Source of the DNA: DATKYQ01 sp964640665
GTDB lineage: Bacteria; Myxococcota; B64-G9
Direction of reading: 5' to 3'
Assembly (NCBI GenBank): GCA_964640665.1
Contig: CAZXHT010000004.1
Coordinates: forward strand, 73,141-137,140
Length of the DNA stretch: 64,000 nt
Position numbers and translations under genes: made by a program. Of the stretch, positions 1 to 9,500 are shown in pieces. Under the pieces are notes generated by a model, which saw nothing but the letters and a program-made list of their open reading frames with translations, did no database searches and was not told the DNA's origin. The first letter of the stretch is position 1. Each line of letters opens with the position of its first letter.

Positions 1-1
1 T

Positions 2-187
2 GACGAACTTGCGTGCGGGTTGCTCCCGAACGGGCTGCAGCAGGGAGCGATCCGCACGGCTTGCCCCGGGTTGCTGCTGGCGGGAGACCTGGTGCGCGGT
101 CGTGAGCGTTACGTGGCGACGGCAATGGGTGACGGGCAGAGGGCGGCCCTGGAGGCTTATCGTTTTTGCAAGGAGGAAGAGAGATGA
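2..187 (+). CDS. thioredoxin-reductase-like FAD oxidoreductase, C-terminal 61 residues (5' end outside window)
   Basis: The reading frame is open from the first base of the window to a TGA at 185-187. It shows the C-terminal FAD-contacting segment typical of TrxB-like pyridine-nucleotide disulfide oxidoreductases: a PGLLLAGDL stretch (the LxxAGD motif) followed by VATAMGDGQRAALEAY, the helix that in this family carries the conserved GDG/A motif. The enzyme would use NAD(P)H and FAD to reduce a disulfide or similar acceptor in the cytoplasm. The CxxC redox site and NADPH domain lie upstream of the window, so it cannot be told whether this is a true thioredoxin reductase. The stop overlaps the next start as ATGA, which indicates translational coupling to the radical SAM gene and suggests a possible electron-donor role. 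Confidence 0.7.
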   Translation, partial: DELACGLLPNGLQQGAIRTACPGLLLAGDLVRGRERYVATAMGDGQRAALEAYRFCKEEER

Positions 188-1155
188 GAACAGAGACGAG
201 TGACATGCAGGTGATGAGAGTCTACGGCGATCCCGAGGTGGCCGAGGTGGCCGTATCGAGATTCCGCTCGGACGAGCGTTTCGAGGTCGAGACGGTGGAC
301 GGTTTGACGCCGCCGCTTGCAAGGCGTCAGAAGTGGATCATCAACGTCTCGACGCAGTTCGGCTGCCCGGTCGGGTGTCCATTCTGCGACGCGGCCCTGA
401 ATTACTTCGGCAACCCGACGGTCGAGGAGTTGCTTTCACAGGTGCGCTGGGCGCTCGATAGGCACCCGCAATACGCCGCAAACTGTCAGAAACTCAAGGT
501 GCATTTCGCCCGCATGGGCGAGCCTTCGCTGAACGACGCGGTTCTTACGGCCATCGGGCGTCTTCCCGAAATGATACAGACAAAGGGTCTGTGGGCCTGC
601 GTGGCCAGTATCGCGCCGCGCGGCCGCGATGAATGGTTCGAGCGCCTGCTCGAGATCAAGGAGCAGCGTTTCCACGGGCATTTTCAGCTTCAGTTCTCCG
701 TGCAGTCGACTGACGAAGCACAGCGTGAGCGGTTGATTCCCATGGCGCACTGGAAGCTCGAACAGCTTGCAGTCTTCGGCGAGAAGTTCTTCCACGAAGG
801 AGATCGCAAGGTCATTCTGAACTTCGCCCTGGCCAGGGACGTGTCCTTCGACGCTGGCGTCATCGAGCGCCTGTACGACCCGCGGCGCTTCGCCGTCAAG
901 CTGACGCCGGTAAACCCCACCGCCGCGGGAAAACAGAACGGTTTCTCTACCGTCCTGCGTTCCGAGCAGGAGAGCCTGCTGGACGTCTCCCGAGAACGGC
1001 TACTGGCGGGTGGCTACGACGTGGTCATCTCGGTAGGAGACGAGCGCGAGGACAGCATCGGCTCAAACTGTGGCCAAGCGGTGCGCGTGGAGCGGGGGAT
1101 GCGAATGCACAAGCCGAAAGGCCCGACTTTCAGGCACCGAATACCCTGGTTGTGA
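184..1155 (+). CDS. RlmN/Cfr-like radical SAM enzyme, short form lacking the first catalytic cysteine
   Basis: This 323-residue protein starts at the ATG at 184, chosen over the upstream in-frame TTG at 166 because AAGGAGGA at 170-177 is correctly spaced for it. The radical SAM cysteines are C61, C65 and C68 in QFGCPVGCPFC. Further RlmN-like landmarks are a MGEPSLND segment, a KLTPVNP segment and a C-terminal GSNCGQA in which C296 matches the methyl-carrying cysteine of RlmN (E. coli C355). The RlmN N-terminal helix-hairpin-helix-type domain is absent. In RlmN the stretch before the cluster reads CVSSQxGC, but here it reads NVSTQFGC, so the resolving cysteine (E. coli C118) is replaced by N54 and there is no other cysteine before C61. 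Membership of the RlmN/Cfr superfamily looks secure; the substrate and whether methyl transfer occurs are unknown. It overlaps the upstream flavoprotein gene by 4 bp and the convergent ATPase gene by 26 bp. Confidence 0.8.
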   Translation: MRTETSDMQVMRVYGDPEVAEVAVSRFRSDERFEVETVDGLTPPLARRQKWIINVSTQFGCPVGCPFCDAALNYFGNPTVEELLSQVRWALDRHPQYAANCQKLKVHFARMGEPSLNDAVLTAIGRLPEMIQTKGLWACVASIAPRGRDEWFERLLEIKEQRFHGHFQLQFSVQSTDEAQRERLIPMAHWKLEQLAVFGEKFFHEGDRKVILNFALARDVSFDAGVIERLYDPRRFAVKLTPVNPTAAGKQNGFSTVLRSEQESLLDVSRERLLAGGYDVVISVGDEREDSIGSNCGQAVRVERGMRMHKPKGPTFRHRIPWL

Positions 1156-4100
1156 TTTCACGCAGCAAATCTTCCGAGAGCAGGCCTGCCGCAAGTCGTT
1201 CGCTCATGGATGACACCACCTGAGCGACGGAGTCACGCGGAGACAGCCGTGGGCGATTGTCGATGTAACCATGTTCGATGAGATACTCCTCGAGACGATC
1301 GGTGTATTCCTGATTGAAACGCTTGAATGGTTCGTCCCGCAGGCTGGCGATCAGAGTTCGGGCGTCGTTGCCGAGCTTGCGTGCGCGCTTCACCACCCGA
1401 TTTTCGAAGGTCGCTGAGATTATACCTGCTTCGCAGATGACCTCGGCCGATAGCGGTTTGCCGCGTCCCGTGGCCCAGACTGTTGCAACTTGCTCATGGA
1501 ACTCCGCCTTGGCCAGGACCCTGGAAATATTCTCTCGCGTCAGGAATTTCTTCTCTATGTCCGCGGATTTCATCAGTCTGCGAAGTTGTCCCCACTCGCG
1601 GATGCCGATGCGCAGCAGATCGTACAGCGACTCGGGATTTTCGAGCAGGTGACATAGATGCAGTCTGCCCACGGGTTCGACTGGATCGAAAGCGGGAGCG
1701 GCAAGCAGTATGGCGTAGTCGGTCATACTCATCCCGTTCGGCGAAGGCACTGGAGGAAGCGCTGCGCTGAGCGGAGCCGCCAGGGCGCGCCTCTGCACGG
1801 CGAGTTCATCGAGATTGAAAGTCTTCGTCTCGCCCAGTCCCTCGGCGGAGGCAATATGCGACCAGGCCAGCGCGTCGCCCGGGCGCGATGTCAGGTAGAA
1901 CACCTGCCGCCCCTCCTTTGTAGAAAGCCTGAGCATGCTGGTCGCGGTGGCGCGAAACCTCTCTGGATCGCTCTCGATTAGTGCCTCGTCCAGCACAAGT
2001 GGCAGACGCGCACCCTTTTCCTCGCGCTGAGCGAAGGCCACCCGGATCGCCAGCAGTAGCTGCGTTTTTTCCCCGCGCGACAAGGCGTCTATGCCCTTAC
2101 CCACGCGCTTGGTCTCGTCGAACGCCCTGAACTGGCTCGAGTCCTCGTCGAATCCAAGGCTGAGACGACCCAGGGTGAAAAGCGAAAAGAGCTTGTCCGC
2201 CCGATCGAGAATCTCCGGACGACTCTCACGAATGTAGGTTGCCTTGGCTCGATCGAGAAGGAACCTGCCCGCCACGGCGAAGATCTCACATTCTCCGGCT
2301 TCCCTGAGCGACTCGAGCGCCTGCCGGTAGCTTTCGAGTGCCAGTTCCATAACCTGCTCCCGGCCCGCGGAGTCGATCTCGTCTTCGAGGCTCTGGATCT
2401 CTTTCAAACGCTCGTCATACTGGTTCGCTTCGTTCTCAAACTTCTGCCGCAGGGAATCGAGTTCCGGTGCAAGCAGCTCGATCCATCCCGGATCTCCGCC
2501 GAATCGCCCTGCAAGCGCTTTCCGTTCCGTGCGCGCGTCATGAAGCGCCTGACGGATCTCGCGGAACTCGTCGATCTTCCCGTAGCGTGACAATAGTTCG
2601 CGCTCATTGCCGAACTCCACGCAGGCATCCCGGTACAGTTCCACGAGGCGCTCTTGCATCTCGGTGATGATGTGCTCCTGCCTGTCGGCATGTTTCTGTG
2701 CTTCAACGATGGCGTTGCCGGCAAGGTGGTATTCCTGGGCCCGCCGGGCAAGATCCTCGCCGTCGGCCTTGGCCCGGGAGGTGTCGCTGGATTCTGCGTA
2801 TCCGTAGCTCTTCAAAAAAGAGCCAAGCGGTCCGAGGATCTTTGCGATCTGAGTTTTTCTTTCGTCGAGAGCGCCCTTTCCCGCGGACAAGTCGGCGCGC
2901 GCCTTCCTGTACGCGCGTAGCCCTTCCACAAGCAAGACCATTGCCGCCGGAGAGTGCTCCTCGCCGGTGCCCAGGCGCATTCCCAACCCTTGCCAGCGGC
3001 GCTCGCAGTCTTTCACTTCTTCATTGACTCGCCCAAGCCTGGATTCGTTGTCCGCAAGCATCTCCTGCTTGAGCCGTGACTGCTCGGCGCTTGCCGCCAG
3101 ACGCTCTTTTTCCTGCTCCAGTCTTTTGAGCGTGTCCTGCACGAGCACGGTGTCGAAGCGCCGCAAACCGACGCAGGCGAGTCGGCGGCACTCATCCTCT
3201 ATTTGCGTGCGGCGCCTGTCGTCAGGGAGATCGCCGGGGCGTGCCGCAAACCAGCCGAAAAAGACGAGGGCCAGCGGTACGAGCAGCAGCAAGAAAAGAG
3301 GTGATCTGACGGCCAAGACAATCACGGTCAGGGAAGTGGCTGCGGCGCCCAGCGGAACGAGCCATTGCTGCAATCCCTTTGGGGCGGTCCTGACGCCGGC
3401 CGGCAGGCGCAGCCATTCGCGCAGCAATCGCGTGGCTTCTCCGAGGTCGTTTTCCTTGCCGGCGGACGCACGTAGTTTTTCGATCTGGGACTGCAAGAGC
3501 CCTCGTTCGGTGGCGAGCCTGTCGAACTCGGCCTTCTTCCGGCTGCTTTCCCTGTGCAGGCTGTCGATGCGATCGAGATCGGCCGGGTTAAATTCGGCTA
3601 AACGCTGTGGATCACCGAGTTCCGTGAGTTTATTCTCTGCCGCCGCGAGCCGTTCGCGGTCTGCGGCGAGATCGGCCTCGAGCTGGCGTATTATTCCTTC
3701 TTGTGCCCGCGCCAGCCTGACCCGGTCACGGTGCTCCTCGATGGTTTTCTCATCCGGCGGCTCGCAGTCACCGAATTCGCAGGCTTCGCGTCGTTCCTGT
3801 TCGGTGTGTAGACGCTGCCTGGCTTCATCGAGTTGCTGGCGCACGGCCGCGATGTCGTTCTTGATGCGTTCGAGTGTTTTGCTTTCGGTCCCGTTGAGTT
3901 TTTCCATGGCGGGATCGAATGAGGCGAGGGAGTCTTCGTAAGCTGCGATCACACGGTCTTTTTCACGGAGCTCGATTGCGATCTGCAGCTGTTCCAGTGA
4001 TTGCGCGGCTTTTTTGGCGTCCGCGCAGCGGCGCTGCAGATGCGGCAGGTCGTCCTTGGCCCGCTGAAGTTGTTTCTGCTCGCGCTTCAACTCGTGCAGT

Positions 4101-4606
4101 TCGCGGCGCGCCTCTCCCGCCCGCCTGGCCTCGTCCCTGCCGCGGGAGCGCTTGTGCCTGAAAGGATCCTTGTCGAGAACAGCGGCGAAGTCGATTCCGC
4201 CGGCCAACTCCCTTGACACCCGCCCGGCGAGCTCGCGATCCGTACCTCCCGGAAGAAAGAGGTTGTCGACGGTGATCGTGTAACAGTCCGCCAGCACCTT
4301 GTCGACAGGCATGACTGGGTAGTCACAGTCGACCCCGTCAAGCTGAGCCCGCCTTTCGCGGCCGTCTATTTCCAGCGTAAGGATTCCGCGCGGCGATTCC
4401 CATTCGCTTGTCAGGTGTGCCTGTTTGTCTTCGATGCTTTCCGGCCAGAGCAGGCCGCGGACGGCCAGGGCGGTGGTCGTCTTGCCCGAGCCGTTGCCGC
4501 CCACTATTAAATTGCATCCCGCCGCCAGGCCGTCGTAGGCGGGACGCCGTTTGTCGTCGTGCTCGAAGCCCGGCATGCGCAGAATTGTGAGCCGGCGGAT
4601 TTTCAC
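1130..4606 (-). CDS. SbcC/YhaN-like coiled-coil ABC-type ATPase with membrane hairpin and C-terminal extension
   Basis: The protein has 1,158 residues. A Walker A GGNGSGKT lies at about residues 36-43, long charged coiled coils follow, then a hydrophobic hairpin of two predicted membrane segments at about 410-452, a second coiled coil, an ABC signature LSRGEKTQLLL at about 840-850, and a Walker B ending VLDEAL at about 870. This arrangement is typical of YhaN-like members of the SbcC/Rad50 group, which pair with an MRE11-type nuclease and process DNA ends; the hairpin suggests membrane association. About 200 residues follow the ATPase head (roughly 950-1158), mainly helical and not recognised; most relatives end soon after the head. 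Its start overlaps the stop of the nuclease gene (ATGA at 4603-4606), so the two are translationally coupled. Its 3' end overlaps the radical SAM gene convergently. Confidence 0.85.
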   Translation of the reverse strand: MKIRRLTILRMPGFEHDDKRRPAYDGLAAGCNLIVGGNGSGKTTTALAVRGLLWPESIEDKQAHLTSEWESPRGILTLEIDGRERRAQLDGVDCDYPVMPVDKVLADCYTITVDNLFLPGGTDRELAGRVSRELAGGIDFAAVLDKDPFRHKRSRGRDEARRAGEARRELHELKREQKQLQRAKDDLPHLQRRCADAKKAAQSLEQLQIAIELREKDRVIAAYEDSLASFDPAMEKLNGTESKTLERIKNDIAAVRQQLDEARQRLHTEQERREACEFGDCEPPDEKTIEEHRDRVRLARAQEGIIRQLEADLAADRERLAAAENKLTELGDPQRLAEFNPADLDRIDSLHRESSRKKAEFDRLATERGLLQSQIEKLRASAGKENDLGEATRLLREWLRLPAGVRTAPKGLQQWLVPLGAAATSLTVIVLAVRSPLFLLLLVPLALVFFGWFAARPGDLPDDRRRTQIEDECRRLACVGLRRFDTVLVQDTLKRLEQEKERLAASAEQSRLKQEMLADNESRLGRVNEEVKDCERRWQGLGMRLGTGEEHSPAAMVLLVEGLRAYRKARADLSAGKGALDERKTQIAKILGPLGSFLKSYGYAESSDTSRAKADGEDLARRAQEYHLAGNAIVEAQKHADRQEHIITEMQERLVELYRDACVEFGNERELLSRYGKIDEFREIRQALHDARTERKALAGRFGGDPGWIELLAPELDSLRQKFENEANQYDERLKEIQSLEDEIDSAGREQVMELALESYRQALESLREAGECEIFAVAGRFLLDRAKATYIRESRPEILDRADKLFSLFTLGRLSLGFDEDSSQFRAFDETKRVGKGIDALSRGEKTQLLLAIRVAFAQREEKGARLPLVLDEALIESDPERFRATATSMLRLSTKEGRQVFYLTSRPGDALAWSHIASAEGLGETKTFNLDELAVQRRALAAPLSAALPPVPSPNGMSMTDYAILLAAPAFDPVEPVGRLHLCHLLENPESLYDLLRIGIREWGQLRRLMKSADIEKKFLTRENISRVLAKAEFHEQVATVWATGRGKPLSAEVICEAGIISATFENRVVKRARKLGNDARTLIASLRDEPFKRFNQEYTDRLEEYLIEHGYIDNRPRLSPRDSVAQVVSSMSERLAAGLLSEDLLREITTRVFGA

Positions 4607-5901
4607 ACTGCCTGCTCCTGGATTGCCCGGGTGGCAAGCAACATGTCAAGGGCGCGATAACCAGCGCGCAGCAGCAGAGTGCGAACGTGTTTCTCGTCAA
4701 GGCTGATTTCGTCGCTTAGCTGCACGAAGCGGATACCCTCGCTCACCCGGCGCTTTAGTTGCAACCCGGCTTCCTCGACAAGTTTCCGGTACTCTGCAGG
4801 TGGTTGCCTGCTTTCAAGAAGCGCGAGGTCACGGGCCAGAATGGCCACCGCTGAGCTGCCGGCTGCGAGGCTTGCCAGATCGACTCGCGGGCGGGTACGG
4901 TCTTCTATCTTTTCAACGAAGGTCACTAGGCCCCGATGCTCAGTTGTCAGGTCTTCGATCTCGATCTTCGCAAGCAGTTCCGGGAGTTTCCCGTGCAATT
5001 CGGTTGCGCCATTCAGACGCACTCTCAGACCCAGCGCTCTCAGATCGTCGAGATCGCTTCCCAACTCGTCCAGCCTGGCCGCGAGTTCCGCGGCCAGGTG
5101 TTCTTCAAACAACTGGCGGTCTTCAAGCGGCAAGAGTTCGACTGAACATGAGTCCCAGCGCATGCCGGCGATCGGCACGCGCGTCATCTCGATCGTTCCC
5201 GACTCCTCGATCTCGAGCAGCCAGGCGCCGTGCCAGCCGGATTCCGAGGGATCCATACCCTGTGGGGATCCGCAATAAAAAATCGGCGGGTTGTCATGCG
5301 ATACCTGTCCGGGGGCATGCACGTGGCCCAGCACCCAGGCGGCCTCGGCGGTCGCGCTCAGTTCGGCTCTTGACACCGGGGCATAACTCGAGCCGCTGGC
5401 GTCCAGGTCGCAATGCAAGAGCCCGATTGACGGTGTTTGCGTATCCCGGCGAAAGGGATAGTCGGCGAGAGGATCTTCGCGAAAATGCCGAGCGGGGAAA
5501 GACCAGCCGTGAAGCCGCAGCGCCACCCGCCCGTCTTTCTCGATACCATACTCTTGCCACTGGCCGCCGGCGCCCAGCAGCTTGAATCCGGCAATGTCCC
5601 GGGCCAGCCTGACCAGCACGTCGTGATCGTGGTTGCCGGCGACAGCGATTACCTGGATGCCGTGTTCGACGAGCTTGCTCACGCCGCGCTGTAGCTTGGC
5701 GCGACCCTCGAAGTACTGGTTGTCCTCGTCTACAAGGTCTCCGGCCAGCAGGACGCCGTCGACGGTGAGTTCAACGGCCTTGTCGACCAGCCTGAACCAA
5801 GCCGCCGCCGGCGAGCAATCATCGGTATCGACGTCCCGTGGCAGGCGACTGGTACGTCGCCCCAGGTGGATGTCTGCCGCGCACAAGAGATTGAGGGTCA
5901 T
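4603..5901 (-). CDS. SbcD/YhaO-like DNA exonuclease (MRE11-type metallophosphoesterase)
   Basis: This 432-residue protein carries the calcineurin-like phosphoesterase metal motifs in order: DIH at residues 10-12, GDLVDED at 54-60, GNHDHD at 89-94, a histidine at 163 (LLHCD), and GHVH at 192-195. These bind the two metal ions used by MRE11/SbcD nucleases to cut DNA ends. The C-terminal half is less conserved, as in YhaO-like proteins. It is the first gene of a two-gene unit and its stop overlaps the start of the coiled-coil ATPase gene, the standard arrangement for a nuclease/ATPase complex in DNA end processing or repair. YhaO/YhaN-like fits better than SbcDC because of the partner's membrane hairpin. 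Confidence 0.88.
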   Translation of the reverse strand: MTLNLLCAADIHLGRRTSRLPRDVDTDDCSPAAAWFRLVDKAVELTVDGVLLAGDLVDEDNQYFEGRAKLQRGVSKLVEHGIQVIAVAGNHDHDVLVRLARDIAGFKLLGAGGQWQEYGIEKDGRVALRLHGWSFPARHFREDPLADYPFRRDTQTPSIGLLHCDLDASGSSYAPVSRAELSATAEAAWVLGHVHAPGQVSHDNPPIFYCGSPQGMDPSESGWHGAWLLEIEESGTIEMTRVPIAGMRWDSCSVELLPLEDRQLFEEHLAAELAARLDELGSDLDDLRALGLRVRLNGATELHGKLPELLAKIEIEDLTTEHRGLVTFVEKIEDRTRPRVDLASLAAGSSAVAILARDLALLESRQPPAEYRKLVEEAGLQLKRRVSEGIRFVQLSDEISLDEKHVRTLLLRAGYRALDMLLATRAIQEQAV

Positions 5902-5975
5902 ATGTATCGTCTCAACGAGTTCCGCCGGAAGTTTCCATCCAGCAGTACCGCCGAGTCACGGGCAATGGCTGAGCT

Positions 5976-6278
5976 TCAATAGCGGTCGCGGCCGCCGCCG
6001 CCGCCGCCACCGCCACCGCCACCGCCACTCTGCCGCTCGCGGGCCTGGTCGACGGTGATGGTGCGACCGTCCAGTTCCTTGCCGTTCAGTTCGGCGATGG
6101 CCGAGTCGGCTGCCTGGGGCTCAGCGAACGTGATGAACCCGAAACCGCGCGACTTGCCGGAATACTGATCGGTAATGATCTTGGCATCCGTGACTTCCCC
6201 GAACTGCTCAAACGCGGTTCTGAGCGCCTCGACCGTGGTGTTCCAGCTCAATCCTCCAATATACAACTTCTTGGACAT
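5976..6278 (-). CDS. single-RRM RNA-binding protein with glycine-rich tail
   Basis: The protein has 100 residues. One RNA recognition motif fills residues 4-80, with RNP2 LYIGGL at 5-10 and RNP1 RGFGFITF at 44-51, including the aromatic residues that stack on RNA bases. It ends in a run of twelve glycines followed by RDRY. Small proteins of this form (Rbp-like) are known in cyanobacteria, myxobacteria and related groups as RNA chaperones, often cold-regulated. The start has AAGGAAG upstream. A sigma-70-type promoter at 6381-6409 would give a leader of roughly 95 nt, long enough for post-transcriptional control, although no specific structure was identified. Family assignment is secure; the target RNA is unknown. 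Confidence 0.93.
   Translation of the reverse strand: MSKKLYIGGLSWNTTVEALRTAFEQFGEVTDAKIITDQYSGKSRGFGFITFAEPQAADSAIAELNGKELDGRTITVDQARERQSGGGGGGGGGGGGRDRY
5991..6028. repeat. GCC/ACC trinucleotide tract encoding the polyglycine tail
   Basis: A run of GCC triplets, partly ACC, on the + strand encodes the twelve-glycine tail of the RRM protein on the minus strand. Such a tract could change length by slippage without breaking the frame. Confidence 0.85.
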
Positions 6279-6380
6279 GATTCTTCCTTTCTTCGTTTAC
6301 CGCCTGATTTTTCCTGTCACGCCCCTGAACATATCAACTCGTGCCACACGATTATGGTAGAGAATGCCAAGGCGAACCCA

Positions 6381-6409
6381 AGTATGTGAGCCCATCGAGT
6401 TCGTGTCAA
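6381..6409 (-). promoter_or_regulatory. sigma-70-type promoter for the RRM gene
   Basis: On the minus strand there is TTGACA (6404-6409), a 17-base spacer, and CATACT (6381-6386). The -35 is consensus and the spacing ideal. Predicted transcription starts near 6374, about 95 nt before the RRM start codon. Confidence 0.55.
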
Positions 6410-6527
6410 CCTGATTTTATCGCCGTAACCAACCTTCGGCCTGGACTCCGTCCATGGGACAGAATATGATTGCCACCCGGTTATGATAACTACAGACCGT
6501 TACCCTTACAGAAAGGGGAGTAAGAAA

Positions 6528-9500
6528 ATGAGAGGTTTTTTTGGGAGTGGAGTGCTGTTTCTGATTCTGGCCGGCGGGCTACTGTTTTCCATGGCGCTGT
6601 TCGCGGCTGGCCCCAAGGTGTATGAAGTCGGGAAGACTTACCACGGCTTCAAGCTGGTGGCCAAGCGGGTGGTCCGTGAGATCGGTGCGCAGGCGTTGAT
6701 CTTCGAGCACAAGAAGAGCGGCGCCCGTTTGCTGAAGCTCGCCGCCGTCGACGACAACAAGACCTTTTGTATCAGCTTCGAGACGCTGCCTGATTCCGAC
6801 GGCGGCATGCCGCACATCCTGGAACACTCGGTGCTGAACGGATCGCGCAAGTTCCCGGTCAAGAGTCCCTTCGAAATCCTGGTCAAGGGCTCGCTGAACA
6901 CCTTCCTCAACGCCATGACCTCGTCCGATTTCACCATGTATCCGGTAGCCAGCCGCAACCGGAAAGATTTCTTCAACCTGATGGATGTCTACCTGGACGC
7001 GGTTTTCCACCCCATGGTTCTTACGGAACCCCGGATTTTCAAGCAGGAAGGTTGGCGCCTCGAGTTGCCCGCAGCCGATGCCGAGTTGGCCTACAACGGC
7101 ATCGTCTACAACGAGATGAAAGGCGCCTTCTCCGCCCCACCGCGGGTGATGGACTACGTGGTCTACAAGAACCTGTTTCCTGACAACACCTACGGCTACG
7201 AATCCGGCGGCCTGCCGGCCTCCATCCCGGATCTCACCTACGGCAAATTCCTGGCCTTCTACAAGAAGTACTATCACCCCTCGAACAGCTACATCACCAT
7301 CTACGGTGACGGCGACACCGACGGGGAGCTTGTCTTCGTAAACAACTATCTCAAAGACTTCAAGCGCTCGAAAGACAAGGTGACGTTGAAGACCCAGAAA
7401 CCGTTCGAGGAGATGAAACGTGTCGAGGCCGACTACCCCGTCGCGGCCGGCGAGGATACCAAGGGCAAGACGTTTCTGTCGCTCAACTTCGTCGCCGGCG
7501 GGGCGGCCGAGACCGATCTGGGCATGGCCCTGGACGTACTGACCTCGGTGCTGGTCGACCTGCCGGCCGCACCGATCCGTCGCGCCCTGCAGAAGGCGGG
7601 CATCGGCAAGGACGTCTACGCGACCTATGACGAAATCAAGCAAGGTGTCTTCTCCATCGTAGTCAAGAACGCCGATGCCGGCGACAGGGACAAGTTCGAG
7701 AAGGTCGTTTTCGACACTTTAAAGAAAGTCGTCAAGGACGGGCTCGACAAGAAGGACATCGAGGGCGTGATCAATCGAACCGAGTTCCGCCTGCGCGAGG
7801 CCGATTATGGCGGGTTTCCCAAGGGTCTGTTCTACACCTATTACGCCCTTAGACCATGGATGTTCTCAGACAAACCGCTTGCGCCTCTCGAGTACGAAAA
7901 GAGCCTCAAGAAGGTCCGCACGGCTCTTTGCGAACGTTATCTGGAAGGGTTGATCCAGAAGCACCTGCTCGATAACCCCCACGCTGTGCTGGCGGTGGTC
8001 AAGCCCCGGCCGGGCATGGAGGAAGAGAACCGGAAAAAGATCGAGGCCAAGCTTTCCAAGATCAAGGCCTCGATGACCAAGAAGCAGATCGACGAGTTGG
8101 TCGAGCAGACGAAAGAACTCAAGGCCTATCAATCGGCCCCGGACAAGCCGGAAGACATCGCCAAGATTCCCATGCTTACCCTGGCCGACCTGGATACCAA
8201 GACCGAGAAGCTCGACCTGGCGGAGAGTGAACTGGATGGGGTTCGGGTTCTGCACTTTCCCAGTCAGACCAACGGTATCATTTACCTGCGGCTGATGTTT
8301 GACGCCCAGGTAGTTCCGCGGGAGATGATTTCATACATGCCGTTACTTGCCCATGTCTTGGGCCAGGTGGATACCGCCGGCTACAGCTACGGCCAGATCG
8401 ATACCGAACTGAACATTCACACCGGCGGGTTGTCCTTTGGCGTGGAGACTTTTCCGGATTTCACGGACCATGCTGTTTTTCAACCCAAGTTCATGGCCGC
8501 TGCCAAGGTGTTGACGCCCAAGTTCTGCAAGCTACTCGAACTCGAGGGCGAGGTGATCGAGAACACGCGCTTCGGAGACAAGAACAGGCTGCGCGAAGTT
8601 GTGGGCGAGTTGAACTCGCGGCTGCAGTCTCTGGCCAGGGGTAACGGCAACTACCTGGCGGCCAGCAGGCTTGCTTCCTACCTGTCTGCCAACGGCAACT
8701 ACGAGGAACTCACCGGAGGACTCTCCTACATCAAGTTCATAGCCTCGAAGATGAAGGTCCTCGATGCCGGGGCCGACGACTTGATCGCCGATTTACAGAT
8801 GCTTACCGGGATGGTGTTCAACCGCCGCAACCTGACGATCGGCGTGACCTGTTCCGCCGAGGACTTTAAAGTATTCAAGAAAAACATTCACCTTCTCCTG
8901 GATCGCCTGGCCGACAAGCAACTCGACCGGCAGGATCTGGCGATTGAACCGAACATGGCCAACGAGGGTCTGCTAGCGGCCTCGAAGGTGCAATACGTGC
9001 AGAAGGGCGCGGATTTCCACAAGCTGGGCTATGCGTTTTCGGGCAAGCTGGTCGTGCTGCGGCAGATTTTGAGCCGCGACTACCTGACCCAGGCGATCAG
9101 GGTGCTGGGGGGCGCTTACGGCGCCTGGGCGGTTTTCGGCCGTGACGGGCTAGGCTACCTGGCTTCCTATCGCGATCCAAACCTGACCAAGACCGTAAAG
9201 GCATTTGACGGCGCAGTGGATTTTTTAAAGAACTTCAAGGCCAGCGATCGCGAGATGACTCGCTTCATCATCGGAACCATTGCCAGGATCGACCATCCCA
9301 AGACGCCCGCCGGAAAAGGCCGCGCGGCCGTGTCTTATCTCCTGCGGCATATCAAGGAAGCCGACAGGCAGAAGGAGCGAGACGAGGTGCTTGCCACCAG
9401 TCAGAAGGACATCCAGGGGTTTGCCAAGATGGTGGAGGACATCCTGAAAAACGCGGCCATCTGCGTCTACGGCAACGAAAAGATGCTTCAGGACAACAAG

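Noticed and set aside
9..203. 64-codon open frame at the window start
   Set aside because: It is an out-of-frame shadow of the TrxB-like tail and the radical SAM start; the frame ending at 187 shows clear family motifs.
6579..7643. 354-codon open frame antisense to the M16 peptidase
   Set aside because: It lies entirely inside a gene with intact active-site motifs; its composition is typical of antisense frames in high-GC genes and it has no ribosome-binding site or domain.
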